Assembly: GCA_965279085.1 (NCBI GenBank)
Contig: OZ257149.1
Coordinates: 1,302,001-1,366,000, forward strand
Source: UBA7672 sp965279085
Lineage (GTDB): Bacteria; Pseudomonadota; Alphaproteobacteria; Caulobacterales; Hyphomonadaceae
Length of the DNA: 64,000 bases
Direction: 5' to 3'
The notes beneath the pieces were generated by a model. That model saw only the letters and a list, made by a program, of their open reading frames with translations. It was not told where the DNA came from and made no database searches. Shown piece after piece: positions 8,111 to 16,836 of this stretch (within the stretch, counting starts at the first letter, position 1; the number at the start of each line of letters is the position of its first letter). Position numbers and translations under genes: made by a program.

Positions 8111-10408
8111 CTAGTCGTGGTAATACTTCGCGTACGCCTTGTAGTCATAACCGCCCGCCGAATAAGCGTGCTGGTTCCGCTTCCGCGGATCAACAAACGT
8201 CAACACCACGCCAGCCACATTCGCATGGAAATCACGCAGGATCTGCATGGTCTCACGCAACGTACCGCGATGCGTCTTGCGCCAGCGCGTCGCAACGACG
8301 ACCTGGTCGACCTTCGACGTAACCACGCGCGTTTCCGCCATCAGCAGGATCGGGCCGGTATCGATGATGATCAGGTCATAGGACTGCTGCAGCATGCTCA
8401 GCAGTGCATCAAACGCTCGGCTGCCGAACACGTCGCGCGGCGTGTGCTTGCGGTCGGAGAGCGGGAGAATGTGCAGGCCCGTGGCTTCGTCGGTCTGCAC
8501 CGCGTCAGCAAGGCGGGCCTCGCCGAACAGATACTCCAGCAGGCCTGCTTCCGCCTTGACACCGGACACTTCGGTTAGCTGGCGCAGGCGAAGGTCGCCG
8601 TCGATGACGATGGTCTTGGTGCCCGACATGGAAGCCATGCGGCCGAGGCAGAAAGTCATGCTTGTCTTGCCCTCGGAAGGCAGGGACGAGACGACCGCCA
8701 CGGTTTTCGCTGCCTTATCGATGTCAGCGAACATGATCGACGCGCGCAGATTGCGATAAGCCTCCGCGAATGCCGAGTGCGGCTTCTCGAGCAGGTATTC
8801 GGCGGGCTTGACGCGCGCCTTGGTGAAGTTGCCGGAGGCCGGAAGCAGCGGGATCTGGCCGATATACGGCACCCCTGCCACATCTTCGACCTCTTCCGGC
8901 GAGGAAATGAAGTTGTCGAGCAGCTCCAGTACGAGACCGACAAAGGCGGCCAGCGCGAGGCCGAGCATGAAGCCCAGCATCAGGTTGAGGCGCGTGTTCG
9001 GGAAGCTCGGACCGCCAGGAACGGGGGCATAGCTGTCGATGACGGCGTCGGCTTCGGTGATGCCCTCGAGTTCGCCCGTTTCCTTGAAGCGGTTGTTGAA
9101 TTCCTCGAACAGCGTGCGGGTCGCCTGGGCGTCGCGTTCCAGCGCTGCCTGTTCGACGCCAGCGCGGTTGTTGCTGGCCAACTCGCCCTTCGCGCGGTTC
9201 ATGCTGCCCTGCAGGCTGCTGACGCGCTCGCGCGCGATCAGGACTTCCTGTCCTAGCGATGACGCAATGCGCTGCAGTTCGGCTTCGATCTGGCGGTTGT
9301 TGTCCGCCTCTTCGGCCATGACTTTCTGGTATTCGGGGTGGCGCACGTCGTAGCGACGGACCACATCGGCCTTGCGGGCTGAAAGTGCCGTCTGCTGGCT
9401 ACGCAGGTTGGCGATGGCGCCCGAGCTCTGCGCTTCCGCGATCGTGTCGATGCCGCGGTTGGCGCGCATCTGCTCGTTCATGTTGCGCAGGCGCGCACTC
9501 TTCTGGGCGTATTCCGACTGGGCCTGAGTAAGCTCGGCGTTGATGTCGCGGATCGTCTGTTCGGTCAGCGTGGTGTCGCCGGACCGCAGCAGGCCCGTTG
9601 AGGCGCGGTGCGCTTCGACCTTGCTTTCCGCGTCACGCAGTTCCTCGCGCAGCACGGCGAGGCGTTCGTTCAGCCAGTCCTGCGCGCGGCGGGTGGCGTC
9701 GAACTTCGTCTCGAGCTGGTTGTCGAGATAGACTTCGGCCAGCGTGTTCGCGAGCGTCGCAGCCATCTTCGGATCGCCGCTGGTGGCGCCGATCTCCATG
9801 ATGAAGGTCGAGCCGACACGGTTCACGTTGATGCGGCCGCGCACGCCATCGATGATGCCGTCCAGCATCGCGCGTTCCCGTGCCAACGCTTCCGGCGAAC
9901 CGGGCGGCGGAGGCGGCGGAGCGGCCTGGGCTTCCTGCTTTCCGAACGGCAGCAGGCCCTTGATGAAAGATTTCATCTGGCCGATGCGGACATCCCATTC
10001 GCTCGGCGGCTGTAGGCTCCAGTTGAATTCCGGATTCTTGGTCAGGTCGAGCCGGTTGACGACCTTCTCGATCAGCGAGCGGCTTTTGAGGATCTCCGCT
10101 TCGGTGTCGAGCATGCTCGTGTTGGCCGGCGCGCCGGACAGAACAGCACCGATGTCGATGACGTTCTGGCCACGCATGTTGACGATCACCCGCGCGGTCG
10201 CCGTGTAGGCCGGCTGCAGCTGGAACGCATGGATGGCGACGGCGGCGAACGTTAGCAGAAAAACCGCGATCATCACGCTCAACCGGCGACGGATGGCGCG
10301 AATGACCCGCGGAATCGAGATGACGTTGTCGCTCTCGGAGGGCTTGGGCGGCAGCGACGTCGTCCGGGGATAGCCCGATGCTACGTCGAATGGATAAACC
10401 TTGTTCAA
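8111..10408 (-). CDS. Polysaccharide co-polymerase / tyrosine autokinase (Wzc/ExoP type)
   Basis: A 765-residue inner-membrane protein. In order: cytoplasmic tail; Wzz domain starting with a helix (LSVMIAVFLLTFAAVAIHAF) and YTATARVIV; long periplasmic coiled coil of about residues 230-440 (QTALSARKADVVRRYD); second helix (LMLGFMLGLALAAFVGLVLELL) with the Pro-rich GPSFPNT segment before it; and a C-terminal BY-kinase with Walker A SSLPSEGKTS, Walker A' VIDGDLRLRQL, Walker B LIIIDTGP. The Tyr cluster at the very end (AYSAGGYDYKAYAKYYHD) is the autophosphorylation site. It controls chain length and export. I place the start at TTG 10408 because GGAG lies seven bases upstream; a GTG at 10435 has no such site. 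Confidence 0.93.
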   Translation of the reverse strand: MNKVYPFDVASGYPRTTSLPPKPSESDNVISIPRVIRAIRRRLSVMIAVFLLTFAAVAIHAFQLQPAYTATARVIVNMRGQNVIDIGAVLSGAPANTSMLDTEAEILKSRSLIEKVVNRLDLTKNPEFNWSLQPPSEWDVRIGQMKSFIKGLLPFGKQEAQAAPPPPPPGSPEALARERAMLDGIIDGVRGRINVNRVGSTFIMEIGATSGDPKMAATLANTLAEVYLDNQLETKFDATRRAQDWLNERLAVLREELRDAESKVEAHRASTGLLRSGDTTLTEQTIRDINAELTQAQSEYAQKSARLRNMNEQMRANRGIDTIAEAQSSGAIANLRSQQTALSARKADVVRRYDVRHPEYQKVMAEEADNNRQIEAELQRIASSLGQEVLIARERVSSLQGSMNRAKGELASNNRAGVEQAALERDAQATRTLFEEFNNRFKETGELEGITEADAVIDSYAPVPGGPSFPNTRLNLMLGFMLGLALAAFVGLVLELLDNFISSPEEVEDVAGVPYIGQIPLLPASGNFTKARVKPAEYLLEKPHSAFAEAYRNLRASIMFADIDKAAKTVAVVSSLPSEGKTSMTFCLGRMASMSGTKTIVIDGDLRLRQLTEVSGVKAEAGLLEYLFGEARLADAVQTDEATGLHILPLSDRKHTPRDVFGSRAFDALLSMLQQSYDLIIIDTGPILLMAETRVVTSKVDQVVVATRWRKTHRGTLRETMQILRDFHANVAGVVLTFVDPRKRNQHAYSAGGYDYKAYAKYYHD

Positions 10409-10453
10409 TGGGCCACTCCAGTTGCCTTGTAACACGGCCGTGCTTTGCGACCG

Positions 10454-11692
10454 TTACGGGTAGAGCCTCAGACCAACGCCGACGATAGTTTGACGGGCAT
10501 CGGCGAGCGGAGCTGATGAATCAGTGGCGTAGTGACGAGCCGCAAACTCCAAGTGTGCTTGCTTGTTCAGCTTGTAGGCGACACCGGCCGCTAGGTTCGT
10601 GATATCGTCCTTGCGCTGGAACAGCGGGAACGCCGCAGACGCGTTGAATTCGTAATTGCCGATACCGGCCTCGCCAAACAGCAACACGTTGCGAAGCAGC
10701 TCGTGATCGGCCCGAATCGAGAAGCGCTGCGTCGTCGCCGAGGTTGCCTCGAGGATGCCAGGGTCACTGATACCTGCGTTGGCCGAGAACGTGACTGTGG
10801 TCAGCTGCGTGGGGAACCACTGCACGCGTGCGTCCATGCTGAGGCCTTCGGCGTCGGCTTCGGCCGGATCATCGAGATCTTCCTGGACTTCACCGATCGA
10901 AAACTCCCCGGCGAATGGAGCGGAGAACTCGAAGTTGGCGCCGACTCGAAGCGATGTCTGTGAGCCATTGCGGTTGGCGCTTCCGGCTGCGTCGTATTCG
11001 AATTCGGACTGGCCAGCCTGAACGAACACGGCGATGTCTGGCGAGACCGCGTAACCAACGCGACCCGAAAGCGTCGTTTCGGAGCGGTCGCGCAGATTGT
11101 AGATAGACTGATAGTTGTCTTCCCGCGTGCCAACATTTGCCTGCATCTGCAGACGATCAGAGACAAAGTTCACGCCGGCAACAGCGGAAACATACTTGTC
11201 GCGCGCAGGCTCGCTTAGCCGTCCGCCGGGCTCGTAGCGCGCTTCGGTGCCTTGGCCCGTGGCGAGACTGCCGGTAAAGGCAACATTGCGGGTAGCGTCC
11301 AGGCGGCCGTCAGCGAAGATCCTGTAATCGGATGCGCTTTCCGAATCCTGCTCCAGATACTCGCGATGATCCACGACGGCGCCGAACGCCAAGGCGTGAA
11401 CAGACCAGTTAGACGTCATCACCGCTTCGGGACGAATACGGATGACCGTGTCACTTTGCTGACCCGAAGCCTGGCCGAATACGTTGTCGTTGTATTCCGC
11501 GCCCGCGTAGAGGCTCGAGGAAAGATCGAACGACCCGACGTGGATCACTTCAGGATCATATTCCGGCTGCCCGCGGTCCGTGACAGCTGTGTGGCGGCCG
11601 CGGAGGAAGGGGTTGTCCTGTGCCGATGCAACAGGGGCGATGACGCCGGCCAGCGCGGATGTCAGCAGGAGGTGTTTGAGACCAAACTTCAT
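10454..11692 (-). CDS. Outer-membrane beta-barrel protein of the exopolysaccharide locus
   Basis: A 412-residue protein with a Sec signal peptide (MKFGLKHLLLTSALAG, cut after ASAQ) and then alternating amphipathic strands throughout, such as SLYAGAEYNDNVFG, AVVDHREYLEQDSE and FEFAARHYATDSS-like stretches, ending in VGLRLYP with a barrel-type aromatic-rich end. This is the BBP2-like barrel (PF10082 type) commonly found next to Wza and Wzc in alphaproteobacterial polysaccharide loci, probably helping export through the outer membrane. AAGG lies nine bases before the ATG. It is 45 bases upstream of the tyrosine kinase start on the same strand, so it is in that operon. Confidence 0.85.
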   Translation of the reverse strand: MKFGLKHLLLTSALAGVIAPVASAQDNPFLRGRHTAVTDRGQPEYDPEVIHVGSFDLSSSLYAGAEYNDNVFGQASGQQSDTVIRIRPEAVMTSNWSVHALAFGAVVDHREYLEQDSESASDYRIFADGRLDATRNVAFTGSLATGQGTEARYEPGGRLSEPARDKYVSAVAGVNFVSDRLQMQANVGTREDNYQSIYNLRDRSETTLSGRVGYAVSPDIAVFVQAGQSEFEYDAAGSANRNGSQTSLRVGANFEFSAPFAGEFSIGEVQEDLDDPAEADAEGLSMDARVQWFPTQLTTVTFSANAGISDPGILEATSATTQRFSIRADHELLRNVLLFGEAGIGNYEFNASAAFPLFQRKDDITNLAAGVAYKLNKQAHLEFAARHYATDSSAPLADARQTIVGVGLRLYP

Positions 11693-11833
11693 TGGTGTTT
11701 ACCTTTTCGGGCGGTGCCGTGTATCTCGCTAGGTAGCAAGAATGGGGCCGAAGCCCGTAAATCCTCGCTTCCCGGTTGAATCCCCGGCGGATGTTTCAGA
11801 GAGCGACAGTGCATGCTTGTTCGGGGACCGGTC

Positions 11834-12316
11834 TCACGAGCCTTCGCCCCTCCCCTTTGTCATGTTTCGGGGCGGTGGCCCCACTTCAAACTTCATGTTC
11901 GCCGCCTTGGCGTCGGCCTCGGCCAGCGTGTCCTTAACCATGGCCTTCGCTGCCGCGGCCGCCATGTCCTCTGCGGTCGGCTGCGGCGCAACGACGTAGA
12001 CGCCAGCTAGTTCGGTTGCCGCCTGGCGCAAGGGCTCACACCGCTGCAGGTCCGCAGCAATTACATTCAGCGCCGCGCCGATCACTTCGCCGCCGGTCGT
12101 CCCGAGCTTCTTGATGTTGTACTCGAGATCTTCCTTCGCACTGAGGGAGATGCACCGGACGTTTGCGGTCAGCTGGCCGACGATGTCGGCGTCCTGGGCA
12201 AGCGCATGCGGTGCGGCAACGGCCAGTGCGGCGGTCAACGCAACTGGACGCAGCAGCCGCAAGACACGCCAGCTGCGCACTGTCCGTTTACCATCAGATG
12301 GACTGGTCACGTTCAA
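11834..12316 (-). CDS. Secreted protein of unknown function in the exopolysaccharide operon
   Basis: About 160 residues. A basic N-terminus and hydrophobic run (LRPVALTAALAVAAPHALAQ) look like a signal peptide. The mature part is helical, with two Cys (RCISL and RCEPL) and an Ala-rich C-terminal region (EDMAAAAAKAMVKDTLAEA). I do not recognise a family. It lies between the Wza-type lipoprotein and the outer-membrane barrel in the same direction, so a periplasmic accessory role in export is a reasonable guess. The start codon appears to be TTG at 12316, with only a weak upstream GGCGGG; a GTG two codons later is equally possible. Confidence 0.65.
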   Translation of the reverse strand: MNVTSPSDGKRTVRSWRVLRLLRPVALTAALAVAAPHALAQDADIVGQLTANVRCISLSAKEDLEYNIKKLGTTGGEVIGAALNVIAADLQRCEPLRQAATELAGVYVVAPQPTAEDMAAAAAKAMVKDTLAEADAKAANMKFEVGPPPRNMTKGRGEGS

Positions 12317-12373
12317 GGCCGATCACCCGCCAGCATGTGCAAGTCGCCGGAAAATTCGCCTTTCCGGCATGTC

Positions 12374-12955
12374 CTAGAAGAAGCGTTCGCGAATCCGGAT
12401 CGTGTCGCCAGGACGCACCAGCGTGGTCGGCGTGAGCTCGACTTCACGCTCGTTGGGGCTGTCGGCGCTCTTGATGAGGATGCGGTTCTTGTCGGCGCGG
12501 TAGGTGAAGTCACCCGCGCTGGCGATCGCGTTCATCACGGTGAGACCGGAAACGAAGGGGAACTCACCGGGACGGTTAACCTCGCCAAGGATGTAGTACG
12601 GGCGGCCTTTGACCAGCTCGGTCGAGACTTTGGGGTCCTTGAGCCAGCCATCCTTGTACTTCGTCTCGATCAGGCGGCTCGCGTCGTTCAGCGTGAGATT
12701 GACGACTTCAACCTGGCCGATCAGCGACATCGAAACCGCGCCCTGGCCGTCGACAATGAAACTGCCGGAAAGCGACGGCTCGTCGTAGACGGTGACCTTG
12801 ACCTCGTCGCCTGACCCCAGGCGGTAGCCGGCGATGCCCAGTCCAGACTGCTGCATTTCCTGCGGATTGCCCCGCTCCGGCCCCGTCGTGCAGGCTGCCA
12901 GCACGACAGCGCCAAGGCTCACGATGGCCAGCGCGGCTTTCTTGAGCGCATTCAT
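12374..12955 (-). CDS. Polysaccharide export lipoprotein (Wza/ExoF family)
   Basis: A 193-residue protein. The lipoprotein signal is MNALKKAALAIVSLGAVVLA with Cys following (VVLAAC). It has the Poly_export domain (YRLGSGDEVKVTVYDEPSLS, DGQGAVSMSLIGQVEV, WLKDPKVSTELVKGRPYYILGEV), then one SLBB domain (GEFPFVSGLTVMNAIASAGDFTYRADKNRILIK). It forms, or contributes to, the outer-membrane export channel. It is shorter than E. coli Wza (about 380), as usual for the single-SLBB alphaproteobacterial type that pairs with a separate barrel. GGAG lies seven bases before the ATG. It is ten bases downstream of the metallophosphatase gene, so they are cotranscribed. Confidence 0.92.
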   Translation of the reverse strand: MNALKKAALAIVSLGAVVLAACTTGPERGNPQEMQQSGLGIAGYRLGSGDEVKVTVYDEPSLSGSFIVDGQGAVSMSLIGQVEVVNLTLNDASRLIETKYKDGWLKDPKVSTELVKGRPYYILGEVNRPGEFPFVSGLTVMNAIASAGDFTYRADKNRILIKSADSPNEREVELTPTTLVRPGDTIRIRERFF

Positions 12956-12965
12956 CTTACGTCTC

Positions 12966-14018
12966 CTACGAACCCCTACCCGTCGCGGCCGCATCGATGG
13001 TCGGCCCCGTCGAAATGAACTCTACCGTATCATGCTCGAAACGGGCCGCAGTGAGGCGACCGCTCAGGTAAGCACCCGTATCGAGTCCGATCCGCCGGGA
13101 ATCCCGGTGCGGCTGTTGCGCGGGCGTGTGCCCGTGAACGATGACAGCGCCGAGCGGCCTGCGATCGCCGAGAAACTCCTCGCGGATCCACAGCAGGTCA
13201 TATTCCGTCTGCTGATCAAGCGCCACGCCGGGGCGTACGCCGGCATGCACGAAGACATAGTCGCCGATACGGACGCTGAGATCGAGATTTGTCAGGAAAT
13301 GCAGGTGTTCTGGCGGCACGGCGGCGTGCAGCGCCTCGGAGGCTTCCTGCCACTGCTCCATCGACGTGCGCGTGCGCGGCGGGCGGACGCCATAGGAAAC
13401 CAGCGTTTCGGCGCCGCCAAATTCCACCCAGCGCGGGCCGATGCTTGGGTCGCCGAGGAACTGAAGCATCGCGGCTTCGTGGTTTCCCTTGAGGAAATAT
13501 GTCTCGAAGGAGGACAGCCGCTCGCTCAAAAGGATGTCGATCACGTCCTTCGACTGGAAGCCCCGGTCGACATAATCGCCCAAGAAAACCAGGATAGGCC
13601 GCCCCTCGAAGCCGCCCTTGCCGACATCAGCAAGCAGGCTGTCGATCAGGCGCGCCAGCAGGTCTGCGCGGCCATGCACGTCGCCGACGGCGTAGACGCG
13701 CCGGCCCGGCGGCACCGTCGCAGGTGGGCCGGGGATATGAACATTCTTGGTTAGCGGGCTCTCGGTCTTGCGTCCGAACAGGCGTGCGAAGCCACGGCCC
13801 AGCGTGCCCAGCATGTTGCCAGTCGCACGGGCCAGACCCGAAGCAGCCGCAGAGATTCGCGTAGCAGGCGAAGGCAAACCTAACTCCCGATCCACGCTGC
13901 CTTCCGGGGCAGGCGCGGTGCGTCCGTTACGCAACAGGCGAGCCAACCCGTCCACCGCTCCCGGAGAAGGCGATAAGGACCGGCCGGGCGAGTAGCGCAA
14001 TGGGCTCACAGGGCTCAT
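12966..14018 (-). CDS. Calcineurin-like metallophosphoesterase (Ser/Thr phosphatase type)
   Basis: A 350-residue protein. The N-terminal 100 residues are low-complexity (Ser/Pro/Arg rich), followed by a full PPP-type phosphatase core: GDVHG, GDYVDRG, KGNHE, VHAG and VHGHTP, all metal ligands present. Because the set matches protein phosphatases such as PrpA, it may reverse phosphorylation of the tyrosine kinase or other export proteins; that is inference from its place as first gene of the export operon. ATG 14018 is chosen over an upstream in-frame ATG because AGGA lies seven bases before it. It is divergent from the glycosyltransferase gene with a shared 151-base promoter gap. Confidence 0.88.
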   Translation of the reverse strand: MSPVSPLRYSPGRSLSPSPGAVDGLARLLRNGRTAPAPEGSVDRELGLPSPATRISAAASGLARATGNMLGTLGRGFARLFGRKTESPLTKNVHIPGPPATVPPGRRVYAVGDVHGRADLLARLIDSLLADVGKGGFEGRPILVFLGDYVDRGFQSKDVIDILLSERLSSFETYFLKGNHEAAMLQFLGDPSIGPRWVEFGGAETLVSYGVRPPRTRTSMEQWQEASEALHAAVPPEHLHFLTNLDLSVRIGDYVFVHAGVRPGVALDQQTEYDLLWIREEFLGDRRPLGAVIVHGHTPAQQPHRDSRRIGLDTGAYLSGRLTAARFEHDTVEFISTGPTIDAAATGRGS

Positions 14019-14169
14019 CCCGCCATCCTGCGCTGGCCATACGACACAATAAAAACGGTTCAACCATCGCGTGCACGGTTAATGCAGTTGCGCCAAGCCC
14101 GAATGCGCATCATTGCATCGGCGCCCGATCAGGCTGCAACCCGGGCCTGCTACTTGCAGGTTTTCCCGC

Positions 14170-15369
14170 ATGACGCGTATCGCATTCTTCGCCCATGACG
14201 CTGCGGACGCCGCCGTGCGCCGCCGCGTGCAGGGCTTCCGAGACGACGGGCTGGACGTGGTGGGATTCACCATGCGCCGCCACGATGACGTCGCGGTGGA
14301 CTGGCGGAATGTCGATCTCGGCCGGACCTTCGATGCGAACTACAAGCAACGGATCAAGGCCATTTTCCATGGAGCCCGCCTCGCCGCAGCCGAACGCGAC
14401 CTGCTGGCGTCTGCCGATGTCATTTACGCCCGCAATCTCGACATGCTGGCCACAGCCTTCCTTGCCAAGCGCCATGCCGGCCTGAAGACGCCTGTGATCT
14501 ACGAGGCGCTCGACGTTCACAGGTTGCTAACCAGGAAAGACCCGATCGGACTGGTGCTTCGCCGCATCGAGGGGGCGCTGCTCAAGCGTACCAAGCGGTT
14601 GGTGGTTTCTTCACCCGGGTTTCTGGAAAACTACTACGAGGTCCGGCATCGCGGAGCCTATCGCCCCGGCCTGATCGAGAACCGTCTCGCCCCTGGCGCC
14701 GATTACGGCCCGCGTCCCGCCCTCGACCACGGTGTGCGCGTAGCCGGCCAGCCGCTGTGCATCGGCTGGGTCGGCGTGCTCCGCTGCAAGCGCAGCCTCG
14801 GCCTGCTGATCGACCTCGCCCGGCAGCTAGGCCCGAAAGTGAAGATCGTTCTGCACGGCATGCCGGCGCTGACCGAAATCCCCGACTTTCATGAACGAAT
14901 CCAAGGTATTCCGAACGTCGAATTCCACGGCCGCTACAAGGCGCCGGAAGACCTCGCAGCCATCTATGGCGGCCTCGATCTCGTCTGGGCCGGCGACTTC
15001 ATGGAGGCTGGCTACAACTCCGTCTGGCTGCTTCCGAACCGTCTTTACGAGGGCGGCTATTACGCGGTGCCGCCAATCTCGCCGGAAGGCACCCAGACAG
15101 CGAAATGGATCAACGCCCGCGGCGTCGGCTTCACCATCGCCGAGGATCTGGCCTGCACCCTGCCCGGCCTGATCAACGGCCTGCTCCAGGATCGCGGATC
15201 GATCGCCGTGAAGCGCTCGCATCTGCTCGATCTGCCCGACAGCGCCTTCGTCGCTCCCCGCGGCGAGCTCGCCGCCTTGATCTCGGACACGCTGCGAACT
15301 GCCGATGCATCCGACACAGTTCACATGCATCAACTCGGCACACGTCATGCGGGAAAAGCTACAGAATAG
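14170..15369 (+). CDS. Glycosyltransferase (GT-B fold)
   Basis: A 399-residue cytoplasmic or membrane-associated glycosyltransferase. N-terminal half: MTRIAFFAHDAADAAVRRRV, DVIYARNLDMLATAF, VIYEALDVHRLL, RLVVSSPGFLENYY. C-terminal GT4-like half: IGWVGVLRCKRSLGLLIDLA, KIVLHGMPAL, NVEFHGRYKAPEDLAAIYGGLDLVWAGDF, LPNRLYEGGYYAVPPI with the nucleotide-sugar Glu. Donor and acceptor sugars cannot be read. The upstream leader contains only a weak AGG. The 110-base gap to the next gene carries two stacked inverted repeats. Confidence 0.86.
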   Translation: MTRIAFFAHDAADAAVRRRVQGFRDDGLDVVGFTMRRHDDVAVDWRNVDLGRTFDANYKQRIKAIFHGARLAAAERDLLASADVIYARNLDMLATAFLAKRHAGLKTPVIYEALDVHRLLTRKDPIGLVLRRIEGALLKRTKRLVVSSPGFLENYYEVRHRGAYRPGLIENRLAPGADYGPRPALDHGVRVAGQPLCIGWVGVLRCKRSLGLLIDLARQLGPKVKIVLHGMPALTEIPDFHERIQGIPNVEFHGRYKAPEDLAAIYGGLDLVWAGDFMEAGYNSVWLLPNRLYEGGYYAVPPISPEGTQTAKWINARGVGFTIAEDLACTLPGLINGLLQDRGSIAVKRSHLLDLPDSAFVAPRGELAALISDTLRTADASDTVHMHQLGTRHAGKATE

Positions 15370-15392
15370 ACTCGCCTCGTAGTTGTATCAGA

Positions 15393-15446
15393 CGACCGAA
15401 ATTTTCGGTCGCCATCAACGCCAAATGGACTCGTACTTGCGTTGAT
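15393..15446. promoter_or_regulatory. Two stacked inverted repeats upstream of the polymerase gene
   Basis: CGACCGAAA (15393-15401) and its complement (15403-15411) flank a single central T, giving a 19-base near-perfect palindrome. Immediately after, ATCAACGC (15414-15421) is repeated inverted at 15439-15446. They lie 24-79 bases past the glycosyltransferase stop and 35-88 bases before the next start, so they could be operators of an internal promoter or a 3' hairpin. No T-run follows, which argues against a simple terminator. Confidence 0.5.
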
Positions 15447-15480
15447 CTAGCTTTCACTCGGACGGTCAAGGCGGGACAGG

Positions 15481-16836
15481 ATGAACAACATTCCAGCGCA
15501 GGCGGCGATGGGCTGGGGCAGATCGCCCGCTGACTCTTCCCAGAGCGTGCGCATGCGCCTGCGCGACGTGCTGCCGCCGCTCGCCGCCATAGTCGTACTC
15601 ACGCTGGCGCATCTCGCCTATGGCGCCGTGCAGCCGATCGCGACACTGCCGCTCGCCGGCGTTTTCACGATCATCGCTGTCGCAACGATTCTGGCGGCTG
15701 GCCCGCGCCACGTCACCATGGGCATGGTCGCCGGCGCGGTCGTCATCGCCCTTTACGGCATCACCAGCCTGGCCGGTCCGTTCTACCGCTCCGCGCCGCA
15801 TCTCGCGGCGCTGTTCGCAGCGGGAGCCTTGTGGATCGTCGGCTATATCGCGGCGCGCCATCGCCGGTCGCTCGACGTTGCGTGGGCGGGCATGATCTGG
15901 GGCGCGATCTTCTACTGCAGCTGGATGTTCGTGCTCTACGTCACACTGCGGCCATCTGGCGTCAACGCCATTGCGCAAGCATTCGAGACGCCGGCCAATG
16001 CCTCCGTCCTTTTCGGCCTGCTTGCGATCGTCGGCATGGGCCGCGTCCTCCTGGTCATCAAGCAAATGGACGCCAGCGCCCTACCCCGTTCGCAGATGAT
16101 AGAACGCCTGCTGCGCAAGGGTTTTGCGGGCATCCTGCTGGTCGGACTCGCCATCACCTGCATCACGATCGCCGGCTCGCGTCCCGGCATCATCCTCACG
16201 CTGGCAGTACTGTTTGCGCATGTGTGGTGGGACACGCTGAAGATCTCGACGCGCGAACATCGCGGCATTCTCGTTCGCCTCGCGGCCATCGTTGCGCCGC
16301 TCGTCGCGATCGGCCTGGCCGCATGGGGCGTCAGCCTCGCCTGGCTGCAGGACGAAACGGTCGCGACCGGCCTCGGACTTTCCGAGACCATGCCGAACAT
16401 CCAGCGTATCGAAGCCTACATGGGCGCATGGATGGAAAGCCCAGCCTTCGGACATGGGCTTGGCGCGATCAGCATCGAAGGCGACAAGGCCATGACGCTG
16501 TTCAACGCGAAAGCGATGCTGGCGCCGGGCGAAGCGCACAACGTCTTCGTCACATGGCTTGTCGAGACCGGCATTGTCGGACTCGCGCTGTTGTTCCTCG
16601 CCCTCGCGGCCATGCACACGCGTATCTTCGCCGCATTGAAATCGGGGCGCACGCCGCGCACGTTCCTGCGCATGGCGGTTATCGCCGGCGCACTGATGCT
16701 TCTGCACGGTGTTACGGATTCCTCACTCGACTTGCCCAGTGCGACGTGGCTCTACGCCTTCCTTCTCGGCGCGGCCTGCGGCGTTGCAACTGGCCGCAAG
16801 ATCGAAGAACGGGAAGACGCGCAAAAGGAGACCTGA
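15481..16836 (+). CDS. O-antigen ligase/polymerase family protein (Wzy-like)
   Basis: A 451-residue inner-membrane protein with about ten to twelve hydrophobic helices and a large extracytoplasmic loop near residues 285-355 containing the ligase-type signature: NIQRIEAYMGAWMESPAFGHG, then GEAHNVFVTWLVETGIVGLALLFL. The upstream GSRPGIILTLAV also fits the family. Wzy polymerases and O-antigen ligases share this domain; in a locus with Wzc and Wza, a polymerase is the more likely role. The stop overlaps the start of the ParA-like gene by one base (TGATG), so the two are translationally coupled. Confidence 0.87.
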   Translation: MNNIPAQAAMGWGRSPADSSQSVRMRLRDVLPPLAAIVVLTLAHLAYGAVQPIATLPLAGVFTIIAVATILAAGPRHVTMGMVAGAVVIALYGITSLAGPFYRSAPHLAALFAAGALWIVGYIAARHRRSLDVAWAGMIWGAIFYCSWMFVLYVTLRPSGVNAIAQAFETPANASVLFGLLAIVGMGRVLLVIKQMDASALPRSQMIERLLRKGFAGILLVGLAITCITIAGSRPGIILTLAVLFAHVWWDTLKISTREHRGILVRLAAIVAPLVAIGLAAWGVSLAWLQDETVATGLGLSETMPNIQRIEAYMGAWMESPAFGHGLGAISIEGDKAMTLFNAKAMLAPGEAHNVFVTWLVETGIVGLALLFLALAAMHTRIFAALKSGRTPRTFLRMAVIAGALMLLHGVTDSSLDLPSATWLYAFLLGAACGVATGRKIEEREDAQKET

